46,523 bases of DNA, taken from contig NZ_JADKSH010000008.1 of the NCBI RefSeq assembly GCF_015350795.1, forward strand, positions 1 to 46,523, in the 5' to 3' direction. A model generated the notes under the pieces. It saw nothing but the letters and a program-made list of their open reading frames with translations, was not told the DNA's origin and did no database searches. How positions within the stretch are numbered: position 1 is the stretch's first letter; every line of letters begins with the position of its first letter. The position numbers and the translations under genes are program-made. The DNA comes from Microbacterium sp. VKM Ac-2870. Its GTDB lineage: Bacteria > Actinomycetota > Actinomycetes > Actinomycetales > Microbacteriaceae. Below, in pieces: positions 13,331 to 19,995 of this stretch.

Positions 13331-15200
13331 GTCCTGCGGTGACGTACTCCCAGGCGGTGTGGTGGTCCGCTGTTCCGTCGGGATGACAGGGGTAGGTGGG
13401 CCACGCCTCTGGTCCTCCGTGGGCGTCGCTGAGCTGGAACATGAGGGTTTGGGCTGGGCCGGTTCGTTCGCGTCCGCGTCGGCCGGCTTTGCGTGTGAGG
13501 TGGTTCTGCCACCAGGCCCATTGCTCTCGTTCGTTGGCGTGGCGGGCGCGTCGGCGCTTGAGGATCCCGTCGACGCCGAGCTTGCGTGCTGCCCAGTGTC
13601 GGAGATCATGTGCGGTGCGCCGCCAGGAACGGCCTGACGCGACGGCGAGGCGAACGTCGTGGAGCCGATGAATGATGCGAGTCACCCTGTGGTGGGGGAT
13701 GCCGGCTGTCCATGCCAACTCGGCCGTATCCCTAGCGATCGGGGAGAGCGCTTCGTACACGCGTCGTGCTGTTGGTCCGAGGCCGGTGCGGGTGAAGACG
13801 TCGTGTCGTCCGTCGTCTAGCCGGCTTTCGAGTTCTGCGAGGAGAGCGGATCTGACGTCGAAGAGGTGACCGGGGGGGCGGGCGGTCACGTCGTGAAGTG
13901 GCCCGTCTTGTCGGGGAGCTGTGGAAAAACGGTCTGTGACCCTCCAAAACGCGGCGTCAAGTCCCTGGGACTCGCGAGTGCGGAGGGCGAAGCCGGCGTT
14001 CTGCAGGCGGCGCAGAGACCGGTCGACGGTGGTGGATGCCATGCCGGTGGTGTCCGCGATCGCGCGGAGGGAGGCGGCGGTGTCGCGGGCACCGGAGCGC
14101 AGCGCGAGCCAGGCGAGAGCGGTGAGGACGCGGGCGTCGTGGAGGGCGGGTTCGGTGGTGCCCCAGCGGCCGGGGGAGACGCGGAACGCACGAAGGAGGC
14201 CTTCGGCCATGTCGACGATGCCGGCGAGCTCGGTGAGGTCCTTGTCTGTGCGGTCTTGTGGGGCGTACCGGTAGAGGCTGGCGCGGCCCAGTGCCTTCTC
14301 CCATTGCCGGTCCAGGCGTGCGGCGGCTTCTTGCGGCTTGCGGGGTTCTCTGAGGCCGGTGGAGGGGTTGCGGCGGGTGCGGTAGTGCTCCATGCCGGGG
14401 GCGGTCCGCGCGGCGTGCTCGACGTCGTTGCGGGTCCAGCCGGCGACGGCCGCGGCGAGTAGGCATAGGTAGCCGGTGCGTGACGGGTCGGCTCCGCCGC
14501 CGATGGTGGCCATGTGCGCTGCGCCCCAGGAGGGCAGGTCACGGTGGGCCTGATGCGTGGGGGAGATGGGGCCGGTCGGGGCCTGGGTGGTCGCGTTGAC
14601 GGCGGGTCGCAGCTGCTGGAACGCTGCGATGAGCCGGTCGAGGTCGGCTGTGGTGATGGTGGGCGTCGTGAGGGAGGCTGTGTCGCCTTCCATGACTGCT
14701 GAGGCGCCGCCCTTCGCGTGGGGTGCGCCGGGGGGGCGCACCGCGCCGGTGCGGTCGTTGCAGAGCAGACCGTGGTCCAGCGAGGGCAGGACCGCTCTGG
14801 CGGCCGCGGCGAGGCGGACCATGACGGCCTTGTCGACGCCATCGACGGCGAGGAAGACGTGGAATCCGCCCGTGGGGGATGAACGGCACACGACGTGGGG
14901 GAGATTCTGCGCGCGGAGGGTGCGGATGAGCACGCCGAGATCCTCGGCCGCCTGCTCGAAGTCTTCGGTGCGCTTGGCGTCCAGGTCGAACACGGCGATC
15001 CAGAACCGGCTGTGCTCGTCCGTGAGATCGATCGTCCACGGCGTCGACGGGAAGAACGGGCTCGAGGAGGGATACTTCCGCGGGTACGAGTTCGAGCGGA
15101 CAACACCGTCCGCTTCCGCGATCATCACGTTCACGTAGCGGCGGCGAACGAGCGCGCGCGTCAACGCCCACGCCTCAGAGACGTCCGCGACCGTCCCCAC
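13293..15200 (-). CDS. replication protein with primase-polymerase (AEP-like) domain
   Basis: About 635 residues. The N-terminal part has archaeo-eukaryotic-primase-like motifs: FWIAVFDLDAKR with the metal-binding DLD, then SSPTGGFHVFLAV with the nucleotide-contacting His, then a basic RPPGAPHAKGG. A helical domain follows (GRASLYRYAPQDRTDKDLTE), then a helix-turn-helix (TAASLRAIADTTGMASTTVD) and a basic C-terminus. Rep proteins of this build start and prime replication on actinobacterial plasmids. The frame is open to 15425, but coding character begins near 15200; GTG codons at 15248 and 15200 are the candidates. The origin is probably in the adjacent leader or the parS region. Confidence 0.8.
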   Translation of the reverse strand: MGTVADVSEAWALTRALVRRRYVNVMIAEADGVVRSNSYPRKYPSSSPFFPSTPWTIDLTDEHSRFWIAVFDLDAKRTEDFEQAAEDLGVLIRTLRAQNLPHVVCRSSPTGGFHVFLAVDGVDKAVMVRLAAAARAVLPSLDHGLLCNDRTGAVRPPGAPHAKGGASAVMEGDTASLTTPTITTADLDRLIAAFQQLRPAVNATTQAPTGPISPTHQAHRDLPSWGAAHMATIGGGADPSRTGYLCLLAAAVAGWTRNDVEHAARTAPGMEHYRTRRNPSTGLREPRKPQEAAARLDRQWEKALGRASLYRYAPQDRTDKDLTELAGIVDMAEGLLRAFRVSPGRWGTTEPALHDARVLTALAWLALRSGARDTAASLRAIADTTGMASTTVDRSLRRLQNAGFALRTRESQGLDAAFWRVTDRFSTAPRQDGPLHDVTARPPGHLFDVRSALLAELESRLDDGRHDVFTRTGLGPTARRVYEALSPIARDTAELAWTAGIPHHRVTRIIHRLHDVRLAVASGRSWRRTAHDLRHWAARKLGVDGILKRRRARHANEREQWAWWQNHLTRKAGRRGRERTGPAQTLMFQLSDAHGGPEAWPTYPCHPDGTADHHTAWEYVTAGLIQQLRDTELAA

Positions 15201-15301
15201 AGACCCCGAGACCGGGTGTCGTGGTAAATATTGGGGCGAATCGCGCACGAAACGCGCGTCTGTGCTATGGCCAGCGGCCAGGGTTTCGGGTACTATGGGG
15301 T

Positions 15302-15490
15302 CACCTCCAAAGGTCGCAGTCCTTGGGGTACAACTGAGGTCCGGGTCTTTCCCGGTCTCTTCGACAAACAGGGCGCGGACGCCAATCCGCTTCCTAACAC
15401 CGGCTCGATCCGATTCCGTCGCCAAACTTCAGCGGATCAAGCCCAACGCTTCCGAAGCCTCCGCCTTGCCAAAGGTGGGGGCTTCGACTT
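15302..15490 (+). ncRNA. candidate antisense (counter-transcribed) RNA over the rep leader
   Basis: Between the rep start and the small regulator gene lie about 290 bases without coding character. On the plus strand, a TACTAT -10-like hexamer at 15291-15296 is followed about 160 bases later by a 14 bp hairpin and a T-rich stretch, the outline of a short RNA antisense to the rep leader. No convincing -35 element is seen. Small plasmids often control copy number in this way, but the call is inference from layout. Confidence 0.3.
15454..15485 (+). terminator. plus-strand hairpin antisense to rep leader
   Basis: GAAGCCTCCGCCTT and AAGGTGGGGGCTTC around a GCCA tetraloop. In plus-strand RNA all 14 positions pair if two G-U wobbles are allowed; in minus-strand RNA the same two positions become mismatches. 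This points to function on the plus strand. GACTTTCT follows. It may terminate the candidate antisense RNA. Confidence 0.4.
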
Positions 15491-15491
15491 T

Positions 15492-15719
15492 CTATGCCAC
15501 TTCGTCGATAGGCAGCTCCACACGTGACGGATCGGGCTGAGTGGGGGCGTACTGCTGCATCCCCAGGTCTTCGGCGATGAGAGTGGCCAGGTAGTCGCTC
15601 ACCGTGAGTCCCAGCTCGTCTGCGCGCAGTCGGGCTGCGTGTGCGAGGGGGGCCATGGGGCGGGTACCGAGCAGCTCGCGCTCACCCTTGGACTTGCGAC
15701 CACCGTTCGACGTTCTCAT
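15492..15719 (-). CDS. small ribbon-helix-helix (CopG/Arc-like) regulator
   Basis: A 75-residue protein: a basic N-terminus (MRTSNGGRKSKGERE), then AHAARLRADELGLTVSDYLATLIAEDLG, the helix-turn-helix half of a ribbon-helix-helix fold, and an acidic tail ending ELPIDEVA. Proteins of this size directly upstream of rep are commonly copy-number repressors, and the gene lies immediately upstream of rep on the same strand. An alternative role is a mobilisation accessory factor. Confidence 0.65.
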   Translation of the reverse strand: MRTSNGGRKSKGERELLGTRPMAPLAHAARLRADELGLTVSDYLATLIAEDLGMQQYAPTQPDPSRVELPIDEVA

Positions 15720-15806
15720 GCCCCCATCATGGGTGGGGCAATTACTGTTACAGCGACCGACACGCCGCGGGGTAACAGTTATCGAGGCTGAGCGGAGCGG
15801 CGACTG

Positions 15807-16139
15807 CTACGACTGCAGCCCAAGAAGTCGCCCCAGCTTGCGGTATTGGTCGGCGAGCTGTTGCTGCTGAACGACGTAGCGGGTTCGCATCCCGCGCCGG
15901 AGCGCGTACGGCACGGTTGGGGCAGGATCGGCCTCCAGGGCACCCAGAGCAACCAGAGCTGCGACGTGGTTCTTGACGGTGCCGAGGGCCAGCTCCGTGC
16001 CGTCGGCAATCTCTCGGACAGTGGAGTGCGGGTGCTCCCCGATGTACCCAAGCACGGCGACGCGAGCAGCGTTCGCTCCGAGGACGTTAATGGCGCGCTC
16101 CACATCGGGCGGCAGTAACGGCTCTGCGTACCAGGGCAT
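15807..16139 (-). CDS. winged-helix transcriptional regulator
   Basis: A 110-residue protein with an ArsR/MarR-like winged helix: NAARVAVLGYIGEHPHSTVR, EIADGTELALGTVKNHVAAL (recognition helix), then a wing with basic residues (YALRRGMRTRYVV) and a C-terminal helix that may dimerise. No cysteine metal site is seen, so metal sensing is unlikely. It is transcribed away from the four-gene operon at 16445, and a small near-palindrome (AGTAG-G-CTACT, 16191-16201) between them could be its operator. Confidence 0.7.
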   Translation of the reverse strand: MPWYAEPLLPPDVERAINVLGANAARVAVLGYIGEHPHSTVREIADGTELALGTVKNHVAALVALGALEADPAPTVPYALRRGMRTRYVVQQQQLADQYRKLGRLLGLQS

Positions 16140-16444
16140 AACTAGTCATTGTCGCAGGGGTCCTCTCTCTCGACATCGCGTAGCGCACTAAGTAGGCTAC
16201 TCAATACATGCGACCACCGCCGATGGAGGGCACACAGGATGCGGAGACCGGCCCGACTCGAACAAGGGTCGGCCGGCCGGTGCATCTCGGGCAATAAATC
16301 GGCCCATGTCGCATCTCTCAATGGAGGAAGGCCCCAACCGCGAGATGTGAGATGACCCGACGATGAGCGAGACCGAAGAGAGTCGCGTGAGCGCCGACGC
16401 TTTCACAAGTGTCGGGCTATTTAGCCATTCCGTACGATGGAAGC
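16140..16444. other. intergenic region between divergent regulators
   Basis: About 305 bases with no supported gene. It holds an 11-base near-palindrome AGTAG-G-CTACT at 16191-16201 and, at its right edge, a TACGAT -10-like hexamer at 16433-16438. That hexamer ends 7 bases before the ATG at 16445, a spacing typical of leaderless actinobacterial transcripts. Several sub-40-codon frames occur; none has a convincing ribosome site. Confidence 0.5.
16433..16438 (+). promoter_or_regulatory. -10 hexamer for a leaderless transcript
   Basis: TACGAT ends exactly 7 bases before the ATG at 16445, so transcription would begin at the start codon. The same hexamer and spacing occur at 35653-35658 in front of the antitoxin ATG at 35665. 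No strong -35 is visible and neither gene has a well-spaced ribosome site, which supports leaderless initiation. Confidence 0.45.
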
Positions 16445-17137
16445 ATGGGCGTTCGCGGCATGGGTGAAGCATCGGAGTGGGCCCGCGCCTTCGCGAGCGC
16501 TGCGGCGGCGCTGCGGGTAGAGAAGGGCCTGACCGTTCAGGAGCTTGCGTCGCGGATCGGGAAAGACCCGAGCTACGTCTCCGGCCGCCTCAACTTCAAC
16601 GCGCCATTCAACATGAACGACTGGGAGTTGCTGGCTGCGGCGCTTGACGTGCACCCACTTGAGCTCGCCCGGCGAGCCGCCCTAATGCAGCCACACAACG
16701 ATGAGTTCGAGCCGATGGCCGATCTGGATCGGTCCGAGCTGTCCCGCCGTCTGAAGCTCCTTGAGAGGACACCAAGGCCGACAGGCGAGCCGTTCTTTGG
16801 CGCGGTGCTCGCGAACCTCGCGACAGAACGAGCGATCGCCCTTACCGAGGACGACTGGACCCGGCTGCGAGATGGCTCAGGCGATGGGGAGGTACCGCTC
16901 CGAGTGCTTGAGCTCGTAGCTGAGTACAGCGGTGTCGACGTCGGGTACCTTACGGATCTCTCCGACAGCGACGTTGCAGATGCGACTGAGGCGCAGCTCG
17001 AGCTGCGTGAAGCCATTCGCGCCGTAGGGGGCGACGGGCTGCTCGCCCGGTCGGTCGGAGACGTGAGCCCAGCGGGTCTGCGGGCGATCGCCGCATCCCT
17101 TCGCGCCGCGCGCAGCGACAGCAAGGACGTCGGCTGA
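16445..17137 (+). CDS. XRE-family regulator heading the four-gene operon
   Basis: A 230-residue protein. Residues about 15-60 form a helix-turn-helix (LTVQELASRIGKDPSYVSGRL). A second segment near 155-180 (VLELVAEYSGVDVGYLTDLS) resembles the helical element that follows the HTH in XRE proteins paired with ImmA proteases. It would repress the operon until cleaved or released. The ATG at 16445 is chosen because it lies 7 bases after a -10-like TACGAT; a frame-compatible GTG at 16409 would put that hexamer inside the gene. Its stop shares a base with the next start (TGATG). Confidence 0.75.
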   Translation: MGVRGMGEASEWARAFASAAAALRVEKGLTVQELASRIGKDPSYVSGRLNFNAPFNMNDWELLAAALDVHPLELARRAALMQPHNDEFEPMADLDRSELSRRLKLLERTPRPTGEPFFGAVLANLATERAIALTEDDWTRLRDGSGDGEVPLRVLELVAEYSGVDVGYLTDLSDSDVADATEAQLELREAIRAVGGDGLLARSVGDVSPAGLRAIAASLRAARSDSKDVG

Positions 17138-17649
17138 TGTCAGTTTTGTCGGTCAGCCCCGCGGACCTGCAGCGGCGGGTGGCGGAAGCTCTCGCCCGGC
17201 TTGGGCTGTCGCGGGGCGCCACGTTGTCAACGCTTCTCGAGGTCGTGGCCAGTACGTCTGGGCGAACGATCGAGATCAGCCCTGTTGGAACTAAGGAGTG
17301 GGAGACGGTGACAGGCTTGGTCCTGCTTTCCGAAGGAAGGGCCCAGGTCCTCGTCCGCAAGTCCGACCCGCGCTGGTATCAGTTCCACAGCGTTCTTCAC
17401 GAACTGTCGCACCTCGTGCTCGAACACACCGGCTGCTCTTCACTTCCTTCCGGCCGGCGGACTGGGGTAACGCCGCGCGCGGGCCAGACGATGCTCGCGC
17501 GCAGTGTGGGTACGTACGAGTTCGAGCGGCACGTGGACTTCCACGACGAAGAGGCGGTGCGAGAAGCGGAAGCGGAGAAGCTCTCCCAAGTGATCGCCGA
17601 GCTCATGCTGGGCCCAAAATATCGCGAGGATGAAGCGGTGCTGGGCTGA
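17137..17649 (+). CDS. ImmA/IrrE-family zinc metallopeptidase
   Basis: A 170-residue protein with the zinc-protease motif HELSH at residues 88-92 inside FHSVLHELSHLVLEH, and a C-terminal acidic helix (EEAVREAEAEKLSQVIAELM) that may supply the third ligand. ImmA/IrrE proteases inactivate XRE repressors to induce mobile elements or stress genes; the XRE protein just upstream is the obvious substrate. It overlaps both neighbours by one base (TGATG), so the operon is tightly coupled. Confidence 0.85.
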   Translation: MSVLSVSPADLQRRVAEALARLGLSRGATLSTLLEVVASTSGRTIEISPVGTKEWETVTGLVLLSEGRAQVLVRKSDPRWYQFHSVLHELSHLVLEHTGCSSLPSGRRTGVTPRAGQTMLARSVGTYEFERHVDFHDEEAVREAEAEKLSQVIAELMLGPKYREDEAVLG

Positions 17650-18581
17650 TGAAGTTGGCGGCGTTCCTGGCGCTGGCGGCGCTCGGAATCTACCGTCTAC
17701 CTGCGCTTCGACGCGGCGGGGCGGGAACGATGAGCGAGCTGGCGTTGCTGGCGGGCGCAGGCGCGCTCTTCATGGGCGGGTCTGCGGTGCCTCTCGAGAC
17801 GGTTGACTCGTGGTTTGGGGGCACCAACGTGGTGAACCTTCTCCAGAACGTGCTGGCTACGCTCGCGATCTGGTTTATGACGATGACGGCGCGCATCATG
17901 GCGACGGGGGAGTGGCCGTCCAGGCGCGCCGTTTACGAGCTTGGCCTCGTGCTGATCGCCTTCATCATCCCCTTCGCGTTGATGGATCGCGGTGCGACGA
18001 GTGAGACCTTTATCCGGTCGACGGCGCAGAGCGGATGGTTGTGGCTGTACGCGTCGATCTACATGATGTACGTGGCTTACCTGATGGGTTGGATGATTCT
18101 GGCGCTGGGGAAGCGACGCGCGCGGCCGTACCTGGTCGTCCGCGTGGGGGCGTTTCTCATGGGCACAGCGAGTGTCGTCGAAGTCGTATACCTGACGGCG
18201 CGCGTCCTCGGTGCGCGGCCGGAGTGGTTAGGGGACCTGTTCGTTCCACTGTTCTACGGCGGCATTCTGCTGATCGCGGGCGGTCTCGCCTGGTTTCCCG
18301 CCGCGCGGCAGGTGCGCGTGGTGTCGCTGCGGATCGCGGCGGCTCTGCTGCGGCGTGCGGCGGCCGCACATCCGGGTGCGGCGATCGAGTCAACACCGGT
18401 GTGGCGCTCTACCGCTCATGACACCTATCGCCTGGCTGTTCAGATTGCGGATCTCGGCAACGCGGTCGAACTTACGCGCTCGGAGCGGCTTGTGCTGCGA
18501 TTCGCAACCTTCCTGCTGAACTTGCAGGTGCCGGCGCCCCGCATCATGACGATGTCCGCATCGCCCAGGGCTGCTGGATGA
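17649..18581 (+). CDS. seven-helix membrane protein of the MAB_1171c type
   Basis: A 310-residue protein with seven predicted membrane helices (about residues 2-18, 28-48, 62-85, 94-112, 128-152, 163-187 and 196-216) and a ~90-residue cytoplasmic tail containing TPVWRSTAHDTYRLAVQIAD. Size, topology and its place next to XRE and ImmA genes match the actinobacterial MAB_1171c family of putative transporters as I remember it; nothing is established about its function. It may sense or export a signal. It overlaps ImmA by one base and the hydrolase by four. Confidence 0.7.
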   Translation: MKLAAFLALAALGIYRLPALRRGGAGTMSELALLAGAGALFMGGSAVPLETVDSWFGGTNVVNLLQNVLATLAIWFMTMTARIMATGEWPSRRAVYELGLVLIAFIIPFALMDRGATSETFIRSTAQSGWLWLYASIYMMYVAYLMGWMILALGKRRARPYLVVRVGAFLMGTASVVEVVYLTARVLGARPEWLGDLFVPLFYGGILLIAGGLAWFPAARQVRVVSLRIAAALLRRAAAAHPGAAIESTPVWRSTAHDTYRLAVQIADLGNAVELTRSERLVLRFATFLLNLQVPAPRIMTMSASPRAAG

Positions 18582-19684
18582 TTGCCGTGCTTGTGGCAGC
18601 CGCGGTGCTGTTGGCGTGCGCGGCGGTCGTTATAGCCGTGGGCGTCATCCTGGCCAAGAAGGTGGTTAAGGCCGTACCCAGCAGACGGACACTGCCAGTC
18701 ACGTTCAGCAACGGCCTCGTCACACTTCCGGCTGACCACAGAACGGTCGCTGACGGTGAGTACCTGCTTCGATTGGAGGAGGACTTCTCGCTGCCGCCCG
18801 TGAGGGTGGGCGAGGTTGTAGAGGTTCACGATGGGCAGGTGGTGCGGCGCGTGCACGGGCCCGCGGTGGAGCGACGAGGCGCCGGCAGAGGGGCCTGGAT
18901 CGCTCACAAGTACGCAGGACCGGATGAGATCGGGCCCTTCCAAGTGGTGCAGGTCCCTGTCGCAGACGACGAGCTACGCGAAGCATGGCTGTTCAAGGGT
19001 GATCCGACGCGGTGGGTCATACATGTGCAGGGCATCCGAACCTCCCGAAACGTGACTCTCCGCACGGTCGCGATCGCCTCGGAAGCCGGCGCCACATCGC
19101 TCACGATCACGTACCGTGGCGCGGGAGACGGGCCACCTGCGAGAGCCGCGACTCTCGGCGCAGAAGAGTGGCGAGAGCTGCGCGACGCCGTCCGCTTCGC
19201 GCGAGAGCATGGCGCGAAGCGAGTCACCGTGGCCGCATGGTCGATGGGCGCTGCGCTCGCACTCGAGCTGCTGCGCCGCGACCCCAAGGCGGTCGACGAT
19301 TTGATCTTGATCTGTCCTGTGTCCAGCTGGCCAGCCACGATCCAGCACGGAGCCGAGCACGCACATCTTCCCCGCTGGACGGGCAGCCTCGCCGGCCTCA
19401 CGCTGCGATCTCGCGCTGGCTCGAGACTGCTGGGCCTACCTGAGCCGGTCGACGTTCGAGCGTTGGACTGGACGGGCCCCTCATCGATTTCCGTACCCAC
19501 GTTGATCATCCACTCACAGGGTGACGAGGTGGCGCCCTGGAACAGCTCAGTGAAGCTTGCTGCCGGCAACCCGCGGACGACAACTCTGGTGGAGACAACG
19601 GCGTCTCCCCACGGCTTCGAGCTGACCGTACCCGACCCTGTGGCCCAGTCAGAACTATACGAATGGCTAATTAACCGTCACTGA
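18578..19684 (+). CDS. membrane-anchored alpha/beta hydrolase
   Basis: A 368-residue protein with an N-terminal membrane helix (about residues 2-26) and an alpha/beta hydrolase domain in the second half. The nucleophile elbow is AAWSMGAA (Ser near 222), the acid is in HSQGDEVAP (Asp near 315) and the His is in ASPHGFE (near 345), so the triad is complete. The serine aminopeptidase/lipase-type fold suggests an esterase or peptidase. The start overlaps the upstream stop as ATGA. The last codons lie inside an 11 bp inverted repeat that probably ends the transcript. The substrate is unknown. Confidence 0.8.
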   Translation: MIAVLVAAAVLLACAAVVIAVGVILAKKVVKAVPSRRTLPVTFSNGLVTLPADHRTVADGEYLLRLEEDFSLPPVRVGEVVEVHDGQVVRRVHGPAVERRGAGRGAWIAHKYAGPDEIGPFQVVQVPVADDELREAWLFKGDPTRWVIHVQGIRTSRNVTLRTVAIASEAGATSLTITYRGAGDGPPARAATLGAEEWRELRDAVRFAREHGAKRVTVAAWSMGAALALELLRRDPKAVDDLILICPVSSWPATIQHGAEHAHLPRWTGSLAGLTLRSRAGSRLLGLPEPVDVRALDWTGPSSISVPTLIIHSQGDEVAPWNSSVKLAAGNPRTTTLVETTASPHGFELTVPDPVAQSELYEWLINRH

Positions 19685-19706
19685 GCTTGCTGCATGGTTA
19701 ATTAGC
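19666..19706. repeat. 11 bp perfect inverted repeat at operon end
   Basis: GCTAATTAACC (19666-19676) and GGTTAATTAGC (19696-19706) flank the hydrolase stop codon with a 19-base spacer. The arms are very AT-rich against the local background. A second hairpin follows at 19716-19742 (TGCCCCC and GGGGGCA, 13-base loop). Together they probably separate the cargo operon from the transfer operon; a protein-binding or recombination site is an alternative reading of the AT-rich arms. Confidence 0.5.
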
Positions 19707-19715
19707 ACGTAGCGT

Positions 19716-19742
19716 TGCCCCCGTATCAAGTGAATGGGGGCA
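19716..19742 (+). terminator. GC-rich hairpin after the four-gene operon
   Basis: TGCCCCC and GGGGGCA form a 7 bp stem around a 13-base loop, about 30 bases past the hydrolase stop. A U-tract is lacking. The rest of 19743-19928 holds no gene that I can support and presumably carries the transfer-operon promoter. Confidence 0.4.
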
Positions 19743-19928
19743 TTCGCGTGGATCACAGCATCTGTGAATCAAGGCTCGTCTCAGACGACGCTGCACATCG
19801 CACTCTAGGCGCGCGCGCGTCCTTTGTCTCGGGCGGTGGCGTCCTGCCCCCTGGCGCCACCCCCCGACCCTCCTACGCCTCTGGCGTGGCAACCCCCGGT
19901 CGTCCGTAGCGCCCATGGGCGGTATGGC

Positions 19929-19963
19929 GACGGGAGCCCGAGTTCGCACCTCGAGCTCCCGTC
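19929..19963 (+). terminator. leader hairpin before the transfer operon
   Basis: GACGGGAGC and GCTCCCGTC, with an inner CGAG/CTCG pairing after one mismatch, give a 14-position stem around a 7-base loop, followed by TTGTCC. It ends 32 bases before the ATG of the surface protein, inside its 5' leader. It could be an attenuator controlling entry into the transfer operon, or a terminator protecting it from read-through. Confidence 0.45.
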
Positions 19964-19995
19964 TTGTCCCAGAAAAAGACACAGGAAGTGAACTC

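Noticed and set aside
13104..13637. 177-codon plus-strand frame
   Set aside because: Mostly antisense to the rep gene and poor in normal codon pattern; only a 56-codon frame in its left part was kept at low confidence.
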